Shown piece by piece: positions 24,171-32,155 of a stretch of 64,000 nt of DNA (its first letter is position 1; every line of letters starts with the position of its first letter). The notes below the pieces were generated by a model. The model made no database searches. It saw only the letters and a program-made list of their open reading frames with translations, and was not told the origin of the DNA. The position numbers and the translations under genes are program-made. Source of the DNA: an uncultured Eggerthellaceae bacterium (GTDB lineage: Bacteria; Actinomycetota; Coriobacteriia; Coriobacteriales; Eggerthellaceae); assembly GCA_947650915.1 (NCBI GenBank), contig CANSWY010000007.1:1-64000 (forward strand). The letters run 5' to 3'.

Positions 24171-24304
24171 GACGCGCACCTCTTCCTGTTCCCTGATGGT
24201 CTTTGCAAGCGTTGGTTCGCCGGCAGCAGGAAGCCCCAGCGATCTGGGCGCTCACACCTGCGGCCAATCAGGGATGGGTGCGCTTGCATCTTCTGATGCA
24301 AGGC

Positions 24305-24334
24305 ATGATAGCACGAAATACGAACGTTTGTTCT
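24305..24334 (-). promoter_or_regulatory. promoter with LexA/SOS-like box
   Basis: On the minus strand, TGCTATCAT (extended -10, hexamer at 24305-24310) follows a CGAAC-GTTT-GTTCT palindrome at 24321-24334 that overlaps the -35 position. It matches 12 of 14 positions of the Gram-positive/actinobacterial LexA consensus (CGAACRNRYGTTYC). The implied 5' leader is ~125 bases and has a CTTGCATC/GATGCAAG hairpin. Confidence 0.6.
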
Positions 24335-24348
24335 AGAAAATCAAAAGA

Positions 24349-24636
24349 TCATCTGCGCTCGGCGGTGAGGGCGTCCAGCTCTTTCCGAGCGCGGCTCCAC
24401 CGGCGCGAACCGGCTCCCGCGAACCCCGCCGCCACGATGGCGCAGATGAAGATGGCCATGTTCGCGATCTGGCTGTTCGCCCATTCCGCGCCCATGGTGG
24501 AGAAGGTGGTCTTGACGATGATCAAGACCACCATGATGACGATGGCAGCCACCACTTGAAGAAGCCCAGAGCGCTTCTTGACCTCAAGTTCCTGGATGCG
24601 CTCTTCGCGGCGCGCTTTGTTCTTCTTGCTGCTCAT
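24349..24636 (-). CDS. small two-helix membrane protein
   Basis: 95 aa: a basic N-terminal region (SSKKNKARREERIQELEVKKRSG), two hydrophobic helices (~25-43 and ~58-76) with a short loop, and a charged C-terminus. Function unknown. Lies 27 bases downstream of the start-side neighbour at 24664 on the same strand, so the two may be co-transcribed. Confidence 0.7.
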   Translation of the reverse strand: MSSKKNKARREERIQELEVKKRSGLLQVVAAIVIMVVLIIVKTTFSTMGAEWANSQIANMAIFICAIVAAGFAGAGSRRWSRARKELDALTAERR

Positions 24637-24663
24637 CAGCGATGCCTCTCGTAAGGGATGGCC

Positions 24664-25602
24664 TCAAGCCTTCTCAGCTTCAGGGTCCACGTCATAATCG
24701 AACCCTTCAAGGTTATCAGAGGGCGGGAACTTCTCGGTCAGTTCAGCCAGAGAAGCCTGCGCCTTTTCAATGTGCACCTGATGGATGGGCTTGCGGCCGT
24801 ACACGCCGTTGTAGATCCAGAACGTGAAGAGCGCCGTCAGCGCCAAGCCGCATACGGCCAGCGCGAAGGAGCCCAGATGCAGAAGGCCCGCAGCCGCATG
24901 TTCGCCGCCCAGGAACAGGTCCATGCCGATGTTGTAGGTGTTGTAGCCGCCCACGGTGATCATGACCGAAAAACCCTGGCCCGCGAAGTTCGCCAGCGCG
25001 CCGGAAACGCCGAAGGGGGCCAGGATGGCGCCCAGCATCCACGCCGTCATCAGGATGTAGAGCGGGGTGGTCTTCGGGGTGATGGCCTTGCAGATGAGGA
25101 ACAGCACCTGGAAGAACACAGCCAGAAGGCCGCCTACCCAGAACGCGTTGAAGAAGAGCATCCCGCCTTCGGTCTTGGGCACGCCCATGTCCTGGGCCGG
25201 CTGCACGCCCATCATGCCGCACACATAGCCCAGCACCACGCACACGGCCATGAACAGCACGTTGAACCAAATGACGAACCACACGCAGTTCCAGATGCAC
25301 TTGCCCATGGATTCATTCTTCGTGGTCCATGGGCCCACGCCCTTCATGCCCACCGCCATGGCGAAGCCGGAGAACGGCAGGAGCGCACCGAACGTGGCCC
25401 ATTCCTCCACATACTGGTAGATGGCCAAGCCGCCCAGGACGCATCCGATGATGCCCATGGAGATGAGCGTGGCACCGCCCATGAAGAAGCTCATGGGCGT
25501 GTCTGCCAGCACCATGGTCCAGAATGCCAAGATGGCCTGCGCGATGAGCGCGAACAAGCCTCCCACGAAGAAGCTGTAGATGACGGTCTTGTACGGTTTC
25601 AT
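24664..25602 (-). CDS. polytopic membrane protein with SpoVA-like segment
   Basis: 312 aa, about eight membrane helices and an acidic cytoplasmic tail (DYDVDPEAEKA). The first half resembles SpoVAC-type proteins: SFFVGGLFALIAQ near 10 and IYQYVEEWATFGALLPFSGF near 60-80 correspond to the VGGL…Q and GAG-PxTGF segments of that family, which form dipicolinate channels in spores. No other spore gene is seen, so a role in spores is unlikely; a general small-molecule channel is possible. The match is by eye and moderate. Confidence 0.5.
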   Translation of the reverse strand: MKPYKTVIYSFFVGGLFALIAQAILAFWTMVLADTPMSFFMGGATLISMGIIGCVLGGLAIYQYVEEWATFGALLPFSGFAMAVGMKGVGPWTTKNESMGKCIWNCVWFVIWFNVLFMAVCVVLGYVCGMMGVQPAQDMGVPKTEGGMLFFNAFWVGGLLAVFFQVLFLICKAITPKTTPLYILMTAWMLGAILAPFGVSGALANFAGQGFSVMITVGGYNTYNIGMDLFLGGEHAAAGLLHLGSFALAVCGLALTALFTFWIYNGVYGRKPIHQVHIEKAQASLAELTEKFPPSDNLEGFDYDVDPEAEKA

Positions 25603-25773
25603 GATCCTCCCCTAGATAGATGCGCAGCCCGCGGCAGGCGCGCGCTGCTTCCCCCTTGATGTGCGCGCATCCCCATACGCGCGGATGGGCAGATTATACG
25701 GGAAGCAGCCTGCGAAACGCCGCACGTGCACGCCCGCAAGGCGGGCGGCGCATCCATGCCTGCGCGCGCCACG

Positions 25774-25803
25774 AAAAAGCGCCAGGGCATGGGCTCTGGC
25801 GCT
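25774..25803 (-). terminator. terminator of the EF-G paralogue gene
   Basis: On the minus strand AGCGCCAG pairs with CTGGCGCT around a 10-base loop and is followed by TTTTTC. It lies 37 bases after the stop codon. The rest of 25603-25839 has one more small GC hairpin (GCCCGC…GCGGGC near 25730-25746) and nothing else I can name. Confidence 0.85.
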
Positions 25804-25839
25804 GATGGGCTTGAAGTTTGGGCGAGCGCTGGTGCAGGG

Positions 25840-27915
25840 TCAGTTCCCTTGGGCGCGCGCCAGTTCGTATTCCTCCACCAGCTTCTTGGTGACGTCATGG
25901 GGCGCTTCTTCATAGCCTTCCACCGTGATGGTGTAGGAACCGGAGCCGCGCGTGAGAGAGCGCAGGTCCTTCGTGTATTCGATGACCTCAGCGTAGGGCA
26001 CGCGCACCTTGATGATGGTGTCCCCCGCCTCGCCTGCATCCGTGCCGATGATGCGCCCGCGCCGCGTGGAGATGTCCCCCATCACCGCGCCCGCGTATTC
26101 TTCAGACACCGTGATGTCCATGGTGGCCATGGGTTCCAGCACCACCGGGTTCGCCTTCTCAGCCGCCGCGCGGAAGCCGATGCGCGCCGCCGTTTTGAAC
26201 GCCATCTCATTCGAATCGACGGAGTGGTACGAACCGTCGAACACAGCGCACTTGATGTCCACCATGGGATACCCCGCCAAGAAGCCTTCCGCCATGGCTT
26301 CCTGCACGCCCTTGTCCACCGCCGGGATCAGACCGTTCGGGATGACGCCGCCCTTGATCTCATCCACGAATTCATAGCCACCGCCCGGGTTCGGCGTGAG
26401 GCGCAGCCAGCAATCGCCGAACTGCCCGGCCCCGCCCGTCTGCTTCTTGTGGCGCCCTTGGGCTTCAGCCTGCTTGCGGATGGTCTCCCGGTAGGGAATG
26501 CGCACCGGCACCAGGCGCGCGTCCACGCCCGTCTGTTCCTTCAGGCGCGCCAGCAGCATGTCCACCTGCGTCTCGCCCATGGCGTGCAGGATGGTCTGAT
26601 GCGTCTGCTCATCACGGGTGATCTTGATGGTGGGGTCAGCCTCGGCGGAACGCGCCAGGAACGTGCCCAGCTTGTCCTCTTCATTCTTGTTGACCGCTTC
26701 GATGGCCACCGGATACAGCGGTTCGGGCAGCGTGAGCGGCTGGATGGCGATGTCCCCCTCAACGGAGAGCGTGTCCCCGTTGCGCGTTTCGGTCAGCTTC
26801 GGCACCACGATGATGTCACCGGCCTTCGCGCTCTTCACGTCCATGGGTTCTTTGCCCATCATCACCTGGATCTTGCCGAGGCGCTCCTTCTTGCCCGTGC
26901 GGGAGTTGATCAGCTCAAGGCCCGGCTCCAGATACCCGGAGAGCACCTTCAGGAAGCTCAAACGGCCCACAAACGGATCAGAGATGGTCTTGAACACGAA
27001 CGCGGAGGGACGCTTCGTTTCATCAATGGGGATGGCGACGCCGTCAGACATCTGCTTGAAGCCGCCGTGGCTGCGCGGATGCGGGAAGTAGGTGGCGATG
27101 TCTTCCATGAGGCCCTGCACGCCCTGCATGATGATGGTGGAGCCCACGAACACCGGCACGATGAGCTCTTGGGCGATGGCCTTGTCCAGCAAGGATTCCA
27201 ATTCCTCCTGGGACAGCTGCTCTTCGCCGTCCAGATACTTCATCATGAGGTCATCGTCCGCCTCGGCCACCAGGTCGCACAGCTTGTCACGGGCGGCCAG
27301 GGCAGCCTCCAGGTAGGCCTCCGGAATGTCCTCCACAATCTCTTCGGTGCCCTGAGCGCTGTGATAGCGCGCCTTCATGCGGATGACGTCGATCACGCCC
27401 TGGAAATCCTTGTCCACGCCCATGGGGATGGTGACCGCGCCCAACCGTGCGCCGAAGCGCGCGTGCAGCGTCGCCATGGCGGCGTCAAAGTTCGCATTCT
27501 CACGGTCTATATGGTTGATGTACACGGCGCGCGAGATGTCCATCTTCTCCGCTTCGCGCCAAAGCCGGGTGGTCATGACCTGCGGACCAGCCACCGCGTC
27601 CACCACGAACAGGGCCATCTCTGAGGCCTGCATGGATGCCAGCGTGTCACCGATGAAATCAGGATGGCCGGACGTGTCCAACAGGTTGATCTTGTAATCC
27701 TTGTAGGGCACCGGCGCCACGGAAGTGTTGATGGTGAACTTGCGCTTGATCTCTTCAGGATCATAGTCAAGATAGGACTTGCCGTCATGGGTGGTGCCCA
27801 TACGGGACGTCTTCCCGGAGACGTAGAGCATGGCCTCGGCCAGCGACGTCTTCCCTGCACCATCCTGCCCTACCAGGACCACATTGCGCACATGTTCCGT
27901 TGCGGGTGCTGCCAT
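25840..27915 (-). CDS. EF-G-like translational GTPase (FusA2 type)
   Basis: 691 aa with the full EF-G domain order. G1 is GQDGAGKT (16-23), G3 DTSGHPDF (~80, Ser replacing Pro of DTPGH), G4 NHID (~133, His replacing Lys of NKxD). These substitutions and the N-terminal sequence mark an EF-G paralogue rather than the main FusA; related FusA2/tetracycline-protection-like proteins have unclear roles in ribosome rescue or regulation. The gene is alone, with its own promoter and terminator. Leader of ~205 bases upstream (27916-28122) with a CAGAC…GGTCTG hairpin. Confidence 0.88.
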   Translation of the reverse strand: MAAPATEHVRNVVLVGQDGAGKTSLAEAMLYVSGKTSRMGTTHDGKSYLDYDPEEIKRKFTINTSVAPVPYKDYKINLLDTSGHPDFIGDTLASMQASEMALFVVDAVAGPQVMTTRLWREAEKMDISRAVYINHIDRENANFDAAMATLHARFGARLGAVTIPMGVDKDFQGVIDVIRMKARYHSAQGTEEIVEDIPEAYLEAALAARDKLCDLVAEADDDLMMKYLDGEEQLSQEELESLLDKAIAQELIVPVFVGSTIIMQGVQGLMEDIATYFPHPRSHGGFKQMSDGVAIPIDETKRPSAFVFKTISDPFVGRLSFLKVLSGYLEPGLELINSRTGKKERLGKIQVMMGKEPMDVKSAKAGDIIVVPKLTETRNGDTLSVEGDIAIQPLTLPEPLYPVAIEAVNKNEEDKLGTFLARSAEADPTIKITRDEQTHQTILHAMGETQVDMLLARLKEQTGVDARLVPVRIPYRETIRKQAEAQGRHKKQTGGAGQFGDCWLRLTPNPGGGYEFVDEIKGGVIPNGLIPAVDKGVQEAMAEGFLAGYPMVDIKCAVFDGSYHSVDSNEMAFKTAARIGFRAAAEKANPVVLEPMATMDITVSEEYAGAVMGDISTRRGRIIGTDAGEAGDTIIKVRVPYAEVIEYTKDLRSLTRGSGSYTITVEGYEEAPHDVTKKLVEEYELARAQGN

Positions 27916-28129
27916 GATGAATCACCATCTTTCGCGTAGAGCGCCCTGGGCGTTGCCTGCAGGAGCGCGCCTGCCGGATGCATGCCACCAGACCGATCAG
28001 TCTGCGAATGCCATGCAGAAGATTCTACCGGAAGACGGACGTGCCGGATGCGGGAAGCCGGATGCCGCATGCAGGTTACATCTGCTTGACCGAATGGTCC
28101 CGGACTGCGGAATTTGATGGCTAACGTCT

Positions 28130-28138
28130 ACTATAGCA
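28130..28138 (-). promoter_or_regulatory. extended -10 promoter of the EF-G paralogue
   Basis: Minus-strand TGCTATAGT, identical to that of the tRNA-Ala promoter. It implies a leader of about 205 bases, long enough for regulation, but I recognise no riboswitch class. The remaining 28139-28284, upstream of the LuxR-type gene, shows an AAGCTT-bounded weak inverted repeat (AAGCCTTGAGAAGCTT) only. Confidence 0.55.
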
Positions 28139-28284
28139 CCAGGGCTTGCATTCGCCTTGTCCTCCTTCAGCATTGGCCGGACAACGGACGCGCGCCCTGA
28201 CCCCCTCAAGCCTTGAGAAGCTTGATGCAGCCCCATGGCGGCATGCCAGATCCCAAGCTTTTCAGATGAAGAAGGGATGGCATC

Positions 28285-28776
28285 ATGAGGAGGTTGCACT
28301 TCAAAGGCATCAGACGGCCCACTGGCGCTGCGCGCGAGGCATCGTTTCCCGGACTGAGACGGAGCCTGTTCATCGTGGTGTCAGTGGGTGCCATCATCGC
28401 CGTGGTGGACCGGCACCGCGGGGCATCAATGGAGAATGCCATGCACGCGGAAGCTGAGATAACGCGCGCGCAGATTCCCTCCGCCCCCGCCGCACAGGAG
28501 ATCCAGGCGAACGGAGCGGCGGCCTTCCATTGGGACCGACTGCAAGATCTGCTGCCCCTCGGCATGCGCCGCGCGGGTCTGACGGAGCGGCAGGCGCAGG
28601 TGGGCATGGGAATGCTCTGCCAGAAGAGCTATCAAGAGATAGCGGAAGAGGTGCGCCTCGATGAGAGCACGGTGCGCCAGCATGCCGCCTCCGCATTCCA
28701 AAAAGTGGGCTGCACCAAGAAGTCGGAGTTCATGGCTTCCCTGCTGGCCCGGATGGAAGCCGAAGACGCGCGCTGA
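28285..28776 (+). CDS. LuxR/FixJ-type DNA-binding protein
   Basis: 163 aa. The C-terminus (~98-155) is a LuxR-type helix-turn-helix: LTERQAQVGMGMLCQKSY, EIAEEVRLDESTVRQHAA and KVGCTKKSEF. The N-terminus has a short hydrophobic stretch (SLFIVVSVGAIIAVV, ~27-41) that could be one membrane helix; there is no receiver domain. Coriobacteria carry many membrane-linked LuxR regulators, usually with 12 helices, so this may be a reduced form. An in-frame ATG at about residue 49 would remove the hydrophobic part. Target unknown. Confidence 0.75.
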   Translation: MRRLHFKGIRRPTGAAREASFPGLRRSLFIVVSVGAIIAVVDRHRGASMENAMHAEAEITRAQIPSAPAAQEIQANGAAAFHWDRLQDLLPLGMRRAGLTERQAQVGMGMLCQKSYQEIAEEVRLDESTVRQHAASAFQKVGCTKKSEFMASLLARMEAEDAR

Positions 28777-28781
28777 CCTTT

Positions 28782-28816
28782 GTCTGGGGCCGGGCATCAC
28801 CCCCCCGGCCCCAGAC
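28782..28816. other. strong hairpin after the LuxR-type gene
   Basis: A perfect 13-bp stem (GTCTGGGGCCGGG with its complement) and 9-base loop directly after the stop codon. No U-tract on either strand, so a factor-independent terminator is uncertain. Confidence 0.55.
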
Positions 28817-28842
28817 GCAAAAGAGATGCTCCAAATCAGGCG

Positions 28843-29023
28843 ATGTGCGAAAGGGACGTTCCAAATCACCCCCGCGAGGTTGCCTGATGTGCAAAAGGGA
28901 CGTCCCAAATTGCACATAGAAAAGGTCTTTCAGTGCGCATTGTCTTTTCTTATGTGCAATTTGGAACGTCCCTTTTGCACATCGCCATCGCCCCAGGTGC
29001 GATTTGGGACGTCCCTTTTGCAT
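28843..29023 (-). repeat. palindromic repeat cluster, the one inverted copy
   Basis: The complete 96-bp copy is 28887-28982. Its loop and the GACGTTCC/GGGACGTCC asymmetry are reversed relative to all other complete copies, so it lies on the opposite strand. The 44-bp unit at 28843-28886 carries the family's GGCAACCTCGC spacer reversed, as expected for an inverted cluster; 28983-29023 is a right-hand unit. It is also the one cluster whose nearest leftward gene (the LuxR-type gene) is on the plus strand and ends close by, at a convergent junction. Confidence 0.93.
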
Positions 29024-29081
29024 CCGGGGAGCCTTCTGCACCTGAGGGTTTTTCAAGGGCTTTCGACCGCCCGCCAGCGCC

Positions 29082-30377
29082 TCACAGCTCTGAGATGATG
29101 CGCTCCGCGCGCTCGGCAACCTGCGCCTTCACGCGTTCAAGATCCACGCCCGGCCATGAGCCGTCTTCATACACCACCTGGCCATCGCAGAGCGTGAGCA
29201 CCACATCGCTCCCATCCCCGGCGAAGACCACGTTGTAGTCCGGCTGCGTCATGGGGCACCACTGAGGCCCGGTCACATCCAGCACGGCCAGATCCGCCTT
29301 GAAGCCCTCCTTGATGGCGCCGCAATCCTCGCGGCCCTGAGAGAGCGCGCCGGTGCGCGTGGCGGCGCGCAGGATCTGCTTCGGATCCACCACTGCCGGA
29401 TCCAGTGTGCTGCCTTTGTAGATGAGGCCCATGACATACAGATCAGAGAACAGGTCATGGTTGTTGTTGGAAGCCATGCCGTCAGAGCCCACGCAGACGT
29501 TCATGCCGCGCGCCAGCATCTTCGGAATGGGCGCGAAGCCGCTTCCCAGCTTCATGTTGGACACTGGGTTGTTCGCCACGAAGACGCCCTTGTCCTGCAG
29601 GATGTCCAGATCAGCGTCATCCACCCAGACGCAGTGAGCAGCCGTGCAGGGAACGTCGAACACGCCGATCTGGGCGAAATATTCCACCGGGGACAGGCCG
29701 TCGTGGCGTTCGCGACATTCGGCCACCTCCTTCTCCGTTTCGGAGACGTGCACGTGCAGCCGCAGTCCCTTGTCCGCCACGATCTGGGCAATCTCTTCAC
29801 AGACCTGCTGGTTGGAGGTGTATTCCGCATGGATGTTGTAGTCCATCAGGATCCGCCCGTTCGCGCTGCCGTGCAGAGTGCGCACATATTCTTCATTCTT
29901 GGCAGCGATAGGGTATTCCGCGTACGGCTTGGGTTCGAACGCCAAGAGACCTTCGCAGAGATTCGCCTTCAGGCCTGCCTCCGTCACCGCACGGACGCGC
30001 TCCGGCGTGGCGTAGTACATGTCAGAGAAGCTGACCACGCCGTAGCGCGCCATCTCCGCGCAGGCTAGGAGCGTGGCCCAGTAGTTGTCTTCCGGCGTCA
30101 TCTTCGCTTCGAAGGGCCAGCACTTCTCTTCCAACCAACGCTGCAGCGGCAGGTTCTCAGCGAAGCCGCGCAACAGCGTCATGGGGGCATGCGCGTGAGC
30201 GTTGTACAGCGCCGGCATCATCAGCTTGCCCGCACCCTCGTACACGCGCCCGAAGCGCTGCGCGTCCCCAGGTGCCGCGTCGCCTATATAGGTGATGGCA
30301 TCCCCTTCCACGCCCACCCATTTGCTGGGTTGGAAGTCCAAGTTCTCATCCAGGATGGCTATCTCTTTGAACAGCAT
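29082..30377 (-). CDS. amidohydrolase, MTA/SAH deaminase-like
   Basis: 431 aa, metal-dependent amidohydrolase of the AtzA/TrzN-MtaD group. Metal ligands: NAHAH (His 61, 63), HVHVSETEKE (~210), AAHCVW (~248) and GSDGMASNN (Asp ~298); the SETxxE helper Glu is present. These enzymes deaminate 5-methylthioadenosine or S-adenosylhomocysteine, but relatives act on guanine or other heterocycles, so the substrate is uncertain. Possible -10 TATATC near 30422. It ends 58 bases right of the inverted repeat cluster. Confidence 0.85.
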   Translation of the reverse strand: MLFKEIAILDENLDFQPSKWVGVEGDAITYIGDAAPGDAQRFGRVYEGAGKLMMPALYNAHAHAPMTLLRGFAENLPLQRWLEEKCWPFEAKMTPEDNYWATLLACAEMARYGVVSFSDMYYATPERVRAVTEAGLKANLCEGLLAFEPKPYAEYPIAAKNEEYVRTLHGSANGRILMDYNIHAEYTSNQQVCEEIAQIVADKGLRLHVHVSETEKEVAECRERHDGLSPVEYFAQIGVFDVPCTAAHCVWVDDADLDILQDKGVFVANNPVSNMKLGSGFAPIPKMLARGMNVCVGSDGMASNNNHDLFSDLYVMGLIYKGSTLDPAVVDPKQILRAATRTGALSQGREDCGAIKEGFKADLAVLDVTGPQWCPMTQPDYNVVFAGDGSDVVLTLCDGQVVYEDGSWPGVDLERVKAQVAERAERIISEL

Positions 30378-30510
30378 GAGCGCTCCTTCGCATGCGCGGC
30401 ACTGCGTGCCTGGCCAAGTATGAGATATAGTCTAATGCCAGTCTTCCCGATCGCGCACGAAAAGGCGCGGACATTCTTCGCGAACCACTTGCACCGCACC
30501 CGTTCGTTTG

Positions 30511-30519
30511 TGCTATAGT
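30511..30519 (+). promoter_or_regulatory. extended -10 promoter of tRNA-Ala
   Basis: TGCTATAGT ends 16 bases before the tRNA 5' end. Confidence 0.6.
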
Positions 30520-30535
30520 GTTCCAGCACTTTTTC

Positions 30536-30611
30536 GGGGCCTTAGCTCAGCTGGGAGAGCGCATGGCTGGCAGCCATGAGGTCAGGGGTTCGATCCCCCT
30601 AGGCTCCACCA
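30536..30611 (+). tRNA. tRNA-Ala (anticodon GGC)
   Basis: 76 bases including an encoded CCA. Acceptor arm GGGGCCT pairs with AGGCTCC (one G-U). The D arm holds AGCTCAGCTGGGAGAGC, the anticodon arm is CATGG-CTGGCAG-CCATG giving GGC, and the T arm has GGTTCGATCC. Reads GCC/GCT alanine codons. Followed at once by a strong terminator, so transcribed alone. Confidence 0.97.
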
Positions 30612-30622
30612 TTGAACCGCCA

Positions 30623-30655
30623 GGCCAGAGCACATTTTCGCTCTGGCCTTTTTTG
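30623..30655 (+). terminator. rho-independent terminator of tRNA-Ala
   Basis: Perfect 9-bp stem GGCCAGAGC/GCTCTGGCC with an 8-base loop followed by TTTTTTG. Confidence 0.92.
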
Positions 30656-30688
30656 TTTCTCAGGGGATGGATCGGGAACCCGCCCATG

Positions 30689-30828
30689 ATGTGCGAAAGG
30701 GACGTTCCAAATTGCACATAGGAAAAGACGATGCGCGCTGGATGGCTCATCCTATGTGCAATTTGGGACGTCCCTTTTGCACATCTGGCAACCTCGCAGG
30801 TGCAATTTGAGACGTCCCTTTTGCACAT
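30689..30828 (+). repeat. palindromic repeat: complete copy plus one 44-bp tail unit
   Basis: Complete copy 30689-30784, then a right-hand unit 30785-30828 with spacer CTGGCAACCTCGC. The last module has GAGACGTCCC instead of GGGACGTCCC. The unit ends only 20 bases before the EamA start codon, so any promoter for that gene lies in or beyond the repeat. This is the only cluster whose right-hand neighbour reads away from it. Confidence 0.95.
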
Positions 30829-30848
30829 TCACGTATCCTAAGAGGGAT

Positions 30849-31808
30849 ATGGCACAGAGAGAGGATGACACGACTGAGGGAGCGCGGCGCTCTGAGCGCA
30901 GGCGCATGGCCGCAGGGTTCGCAGCAGCGCTCACAGGTGCTGCGCTCTGGGGATTCTCGGGCGCGTGCGCACAGGTGGCGCTTTCCGACCACGGCATGTC
31001 ACCGCTGTTCATCACGGCCGCGCGATCCGCGATCGCCGCTGTGGCGTTGACCGCATTCTCAGCTTTTCGATATCGAGGCGCGCTCTGCAAGATCATCCGC
31101 TGTCGAAGTCTGAGAGGCGCGCTCATCCTCTTCGGCATGGGATTGTTCCTCAGCCAAGCCACCTTCGCTGCCTCTGTGGGCGCAACCAACGCAGGCATAG
31201 CCACCGTGCTGCAAAGCCTGGCAACGGTCTTCGTGATGAGCCTGGCCTGCCTCAAGAACAGGAGGCCTCCACGTGCGCTGGAAGGGGCAGGACTGCTCTT
31301 CGCGCTCGCCTCAACGTGGCTCATCTCCACGCAAGGAGACCCTGGAAGCTTGGCGATCGCGCCAGAGGGCCTCATCTGGGGCATAGCGAACGCGCTGTCG
31401 GTGACGCTCTACCTCATGGCGCCAAAAGGGCTCTACGACCGGTGGCCCAGCATTCCGGTCATTGCATGCGGGCTGTGCGTTGCAGCGACCGTGGCAGCCA
31501 TCGCGCTCGGGTGCGCATGCATCGCCTCAGGCAGAGCGCTCGTCCCCCCTATGGATGCGCGCGGTTGGATCGTGCTCGTGGGAGGCATCGGTCTTTTGGG
31601 AACCGCGTGCGCGTTCGGCCTCTACCTGTTCGGCGTGGCCATCGTGGGAGCGGTCCGCGGCAGCCTGCTGGGCACGGCCGAACCCGCTAGCGCCATGGTG
31701 CTCACCGCATGCTGGCTGAGCACTGCCGTGAGCGCGGCGGACTGGTTGGGACTCGCCCTCATGGCAGCGATGATCTGCCTGGTGGCGCTGTCGAGCATCA
31801 AAACGTGA
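30849..31808 (+). CDS. EamA-family transporter (drug/metabolite transporter superfamily)
   Basis: 319 aa with ten membrane helices in two EamA halves: ALWGFSGACAQVAL and IWGIANALSVTLYLM are the usual half-start motifs. Such carriers export amino acids, nucleosides or small metabolites; the substrate is unknown. The ATG at 30849 follows AGAGGG closely. Ends at a convergent junction with the Mrp gene, filled with repeats. Confidence 0.85.
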   Translation: MAQREDDTTEGARRSERRRMAAGFAAALTGAALWGFSGACAQVALSDHGMSPLFITAARSAIAAVALTAFSAFRYRGALCKIIRCRSLRGALILFGMGLFLSQATFAASVGATNAGIATVLQSLATVFVMSLACLKNRRPPRALEGAGLLFALASTWLISTQGDPGSLAIAPEGLIWGIANALSVTLYLMAPKGLYDRWPSIPVIACGLCVAATVAAIALGCACIASGRALVPPMDARGWIVLVGGIGLLGTACAFGLYLFGVAIVGAVRGSLLGTAEPASAMVLTACWLSTAVSAADWLGLALMAAMICLVALSSIKT

Positions 31809-31831
31809 GCGGGTGCAAGGAACCTGCCCCC

Positions 31832-32124
31832 ATGTGCAAAAGGGACGTTCCAAATTGCACATAGAAGAAGAGAACGAGCACTGGATGTCTATCCCTATGT
31901 GGACGTTCCAAATTGCACAGAGGGCAGCTTCCGGATGTGCAGAAGGGACGTTCCAAATTGCACATAGGATTAGAGGATGAGCACTGAAAGACCTTTCCTA
32001 TGTGCAATTTGGGACGTCCCTTCTGCACATCACAGGACCGTTCGTCCTATGTGCAATTTGGGACGTCCCTTTCGCACATCTGGCAACCTCGCAGGTGCAA
32101 TTTGGGACGTCCCTTTTGCGTATT
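31832..32124 (+). repeat. palindromic repeat cluster: truncated copy, complete copy, two tail units
   Basis: 31832-31919 is a damaged element: a normal left module and loop run directly into GACGTTCCAAATTGCACAG, so most of the right module was lost and a left-type half-module joined on. 31935-32030 is complete. 32031-32079 and 32080-32124 are right-hand units; the first has an unusual spacer with CCTATGTGCAA, a second copy of the loop-proximal arm. Fills the EamA/Mrp convergent gap. Confidence 0.93.
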
Positions 32125-32155
32125 CGCGTGCCCTTCGTGTGGGCCCGAGGGCGGA

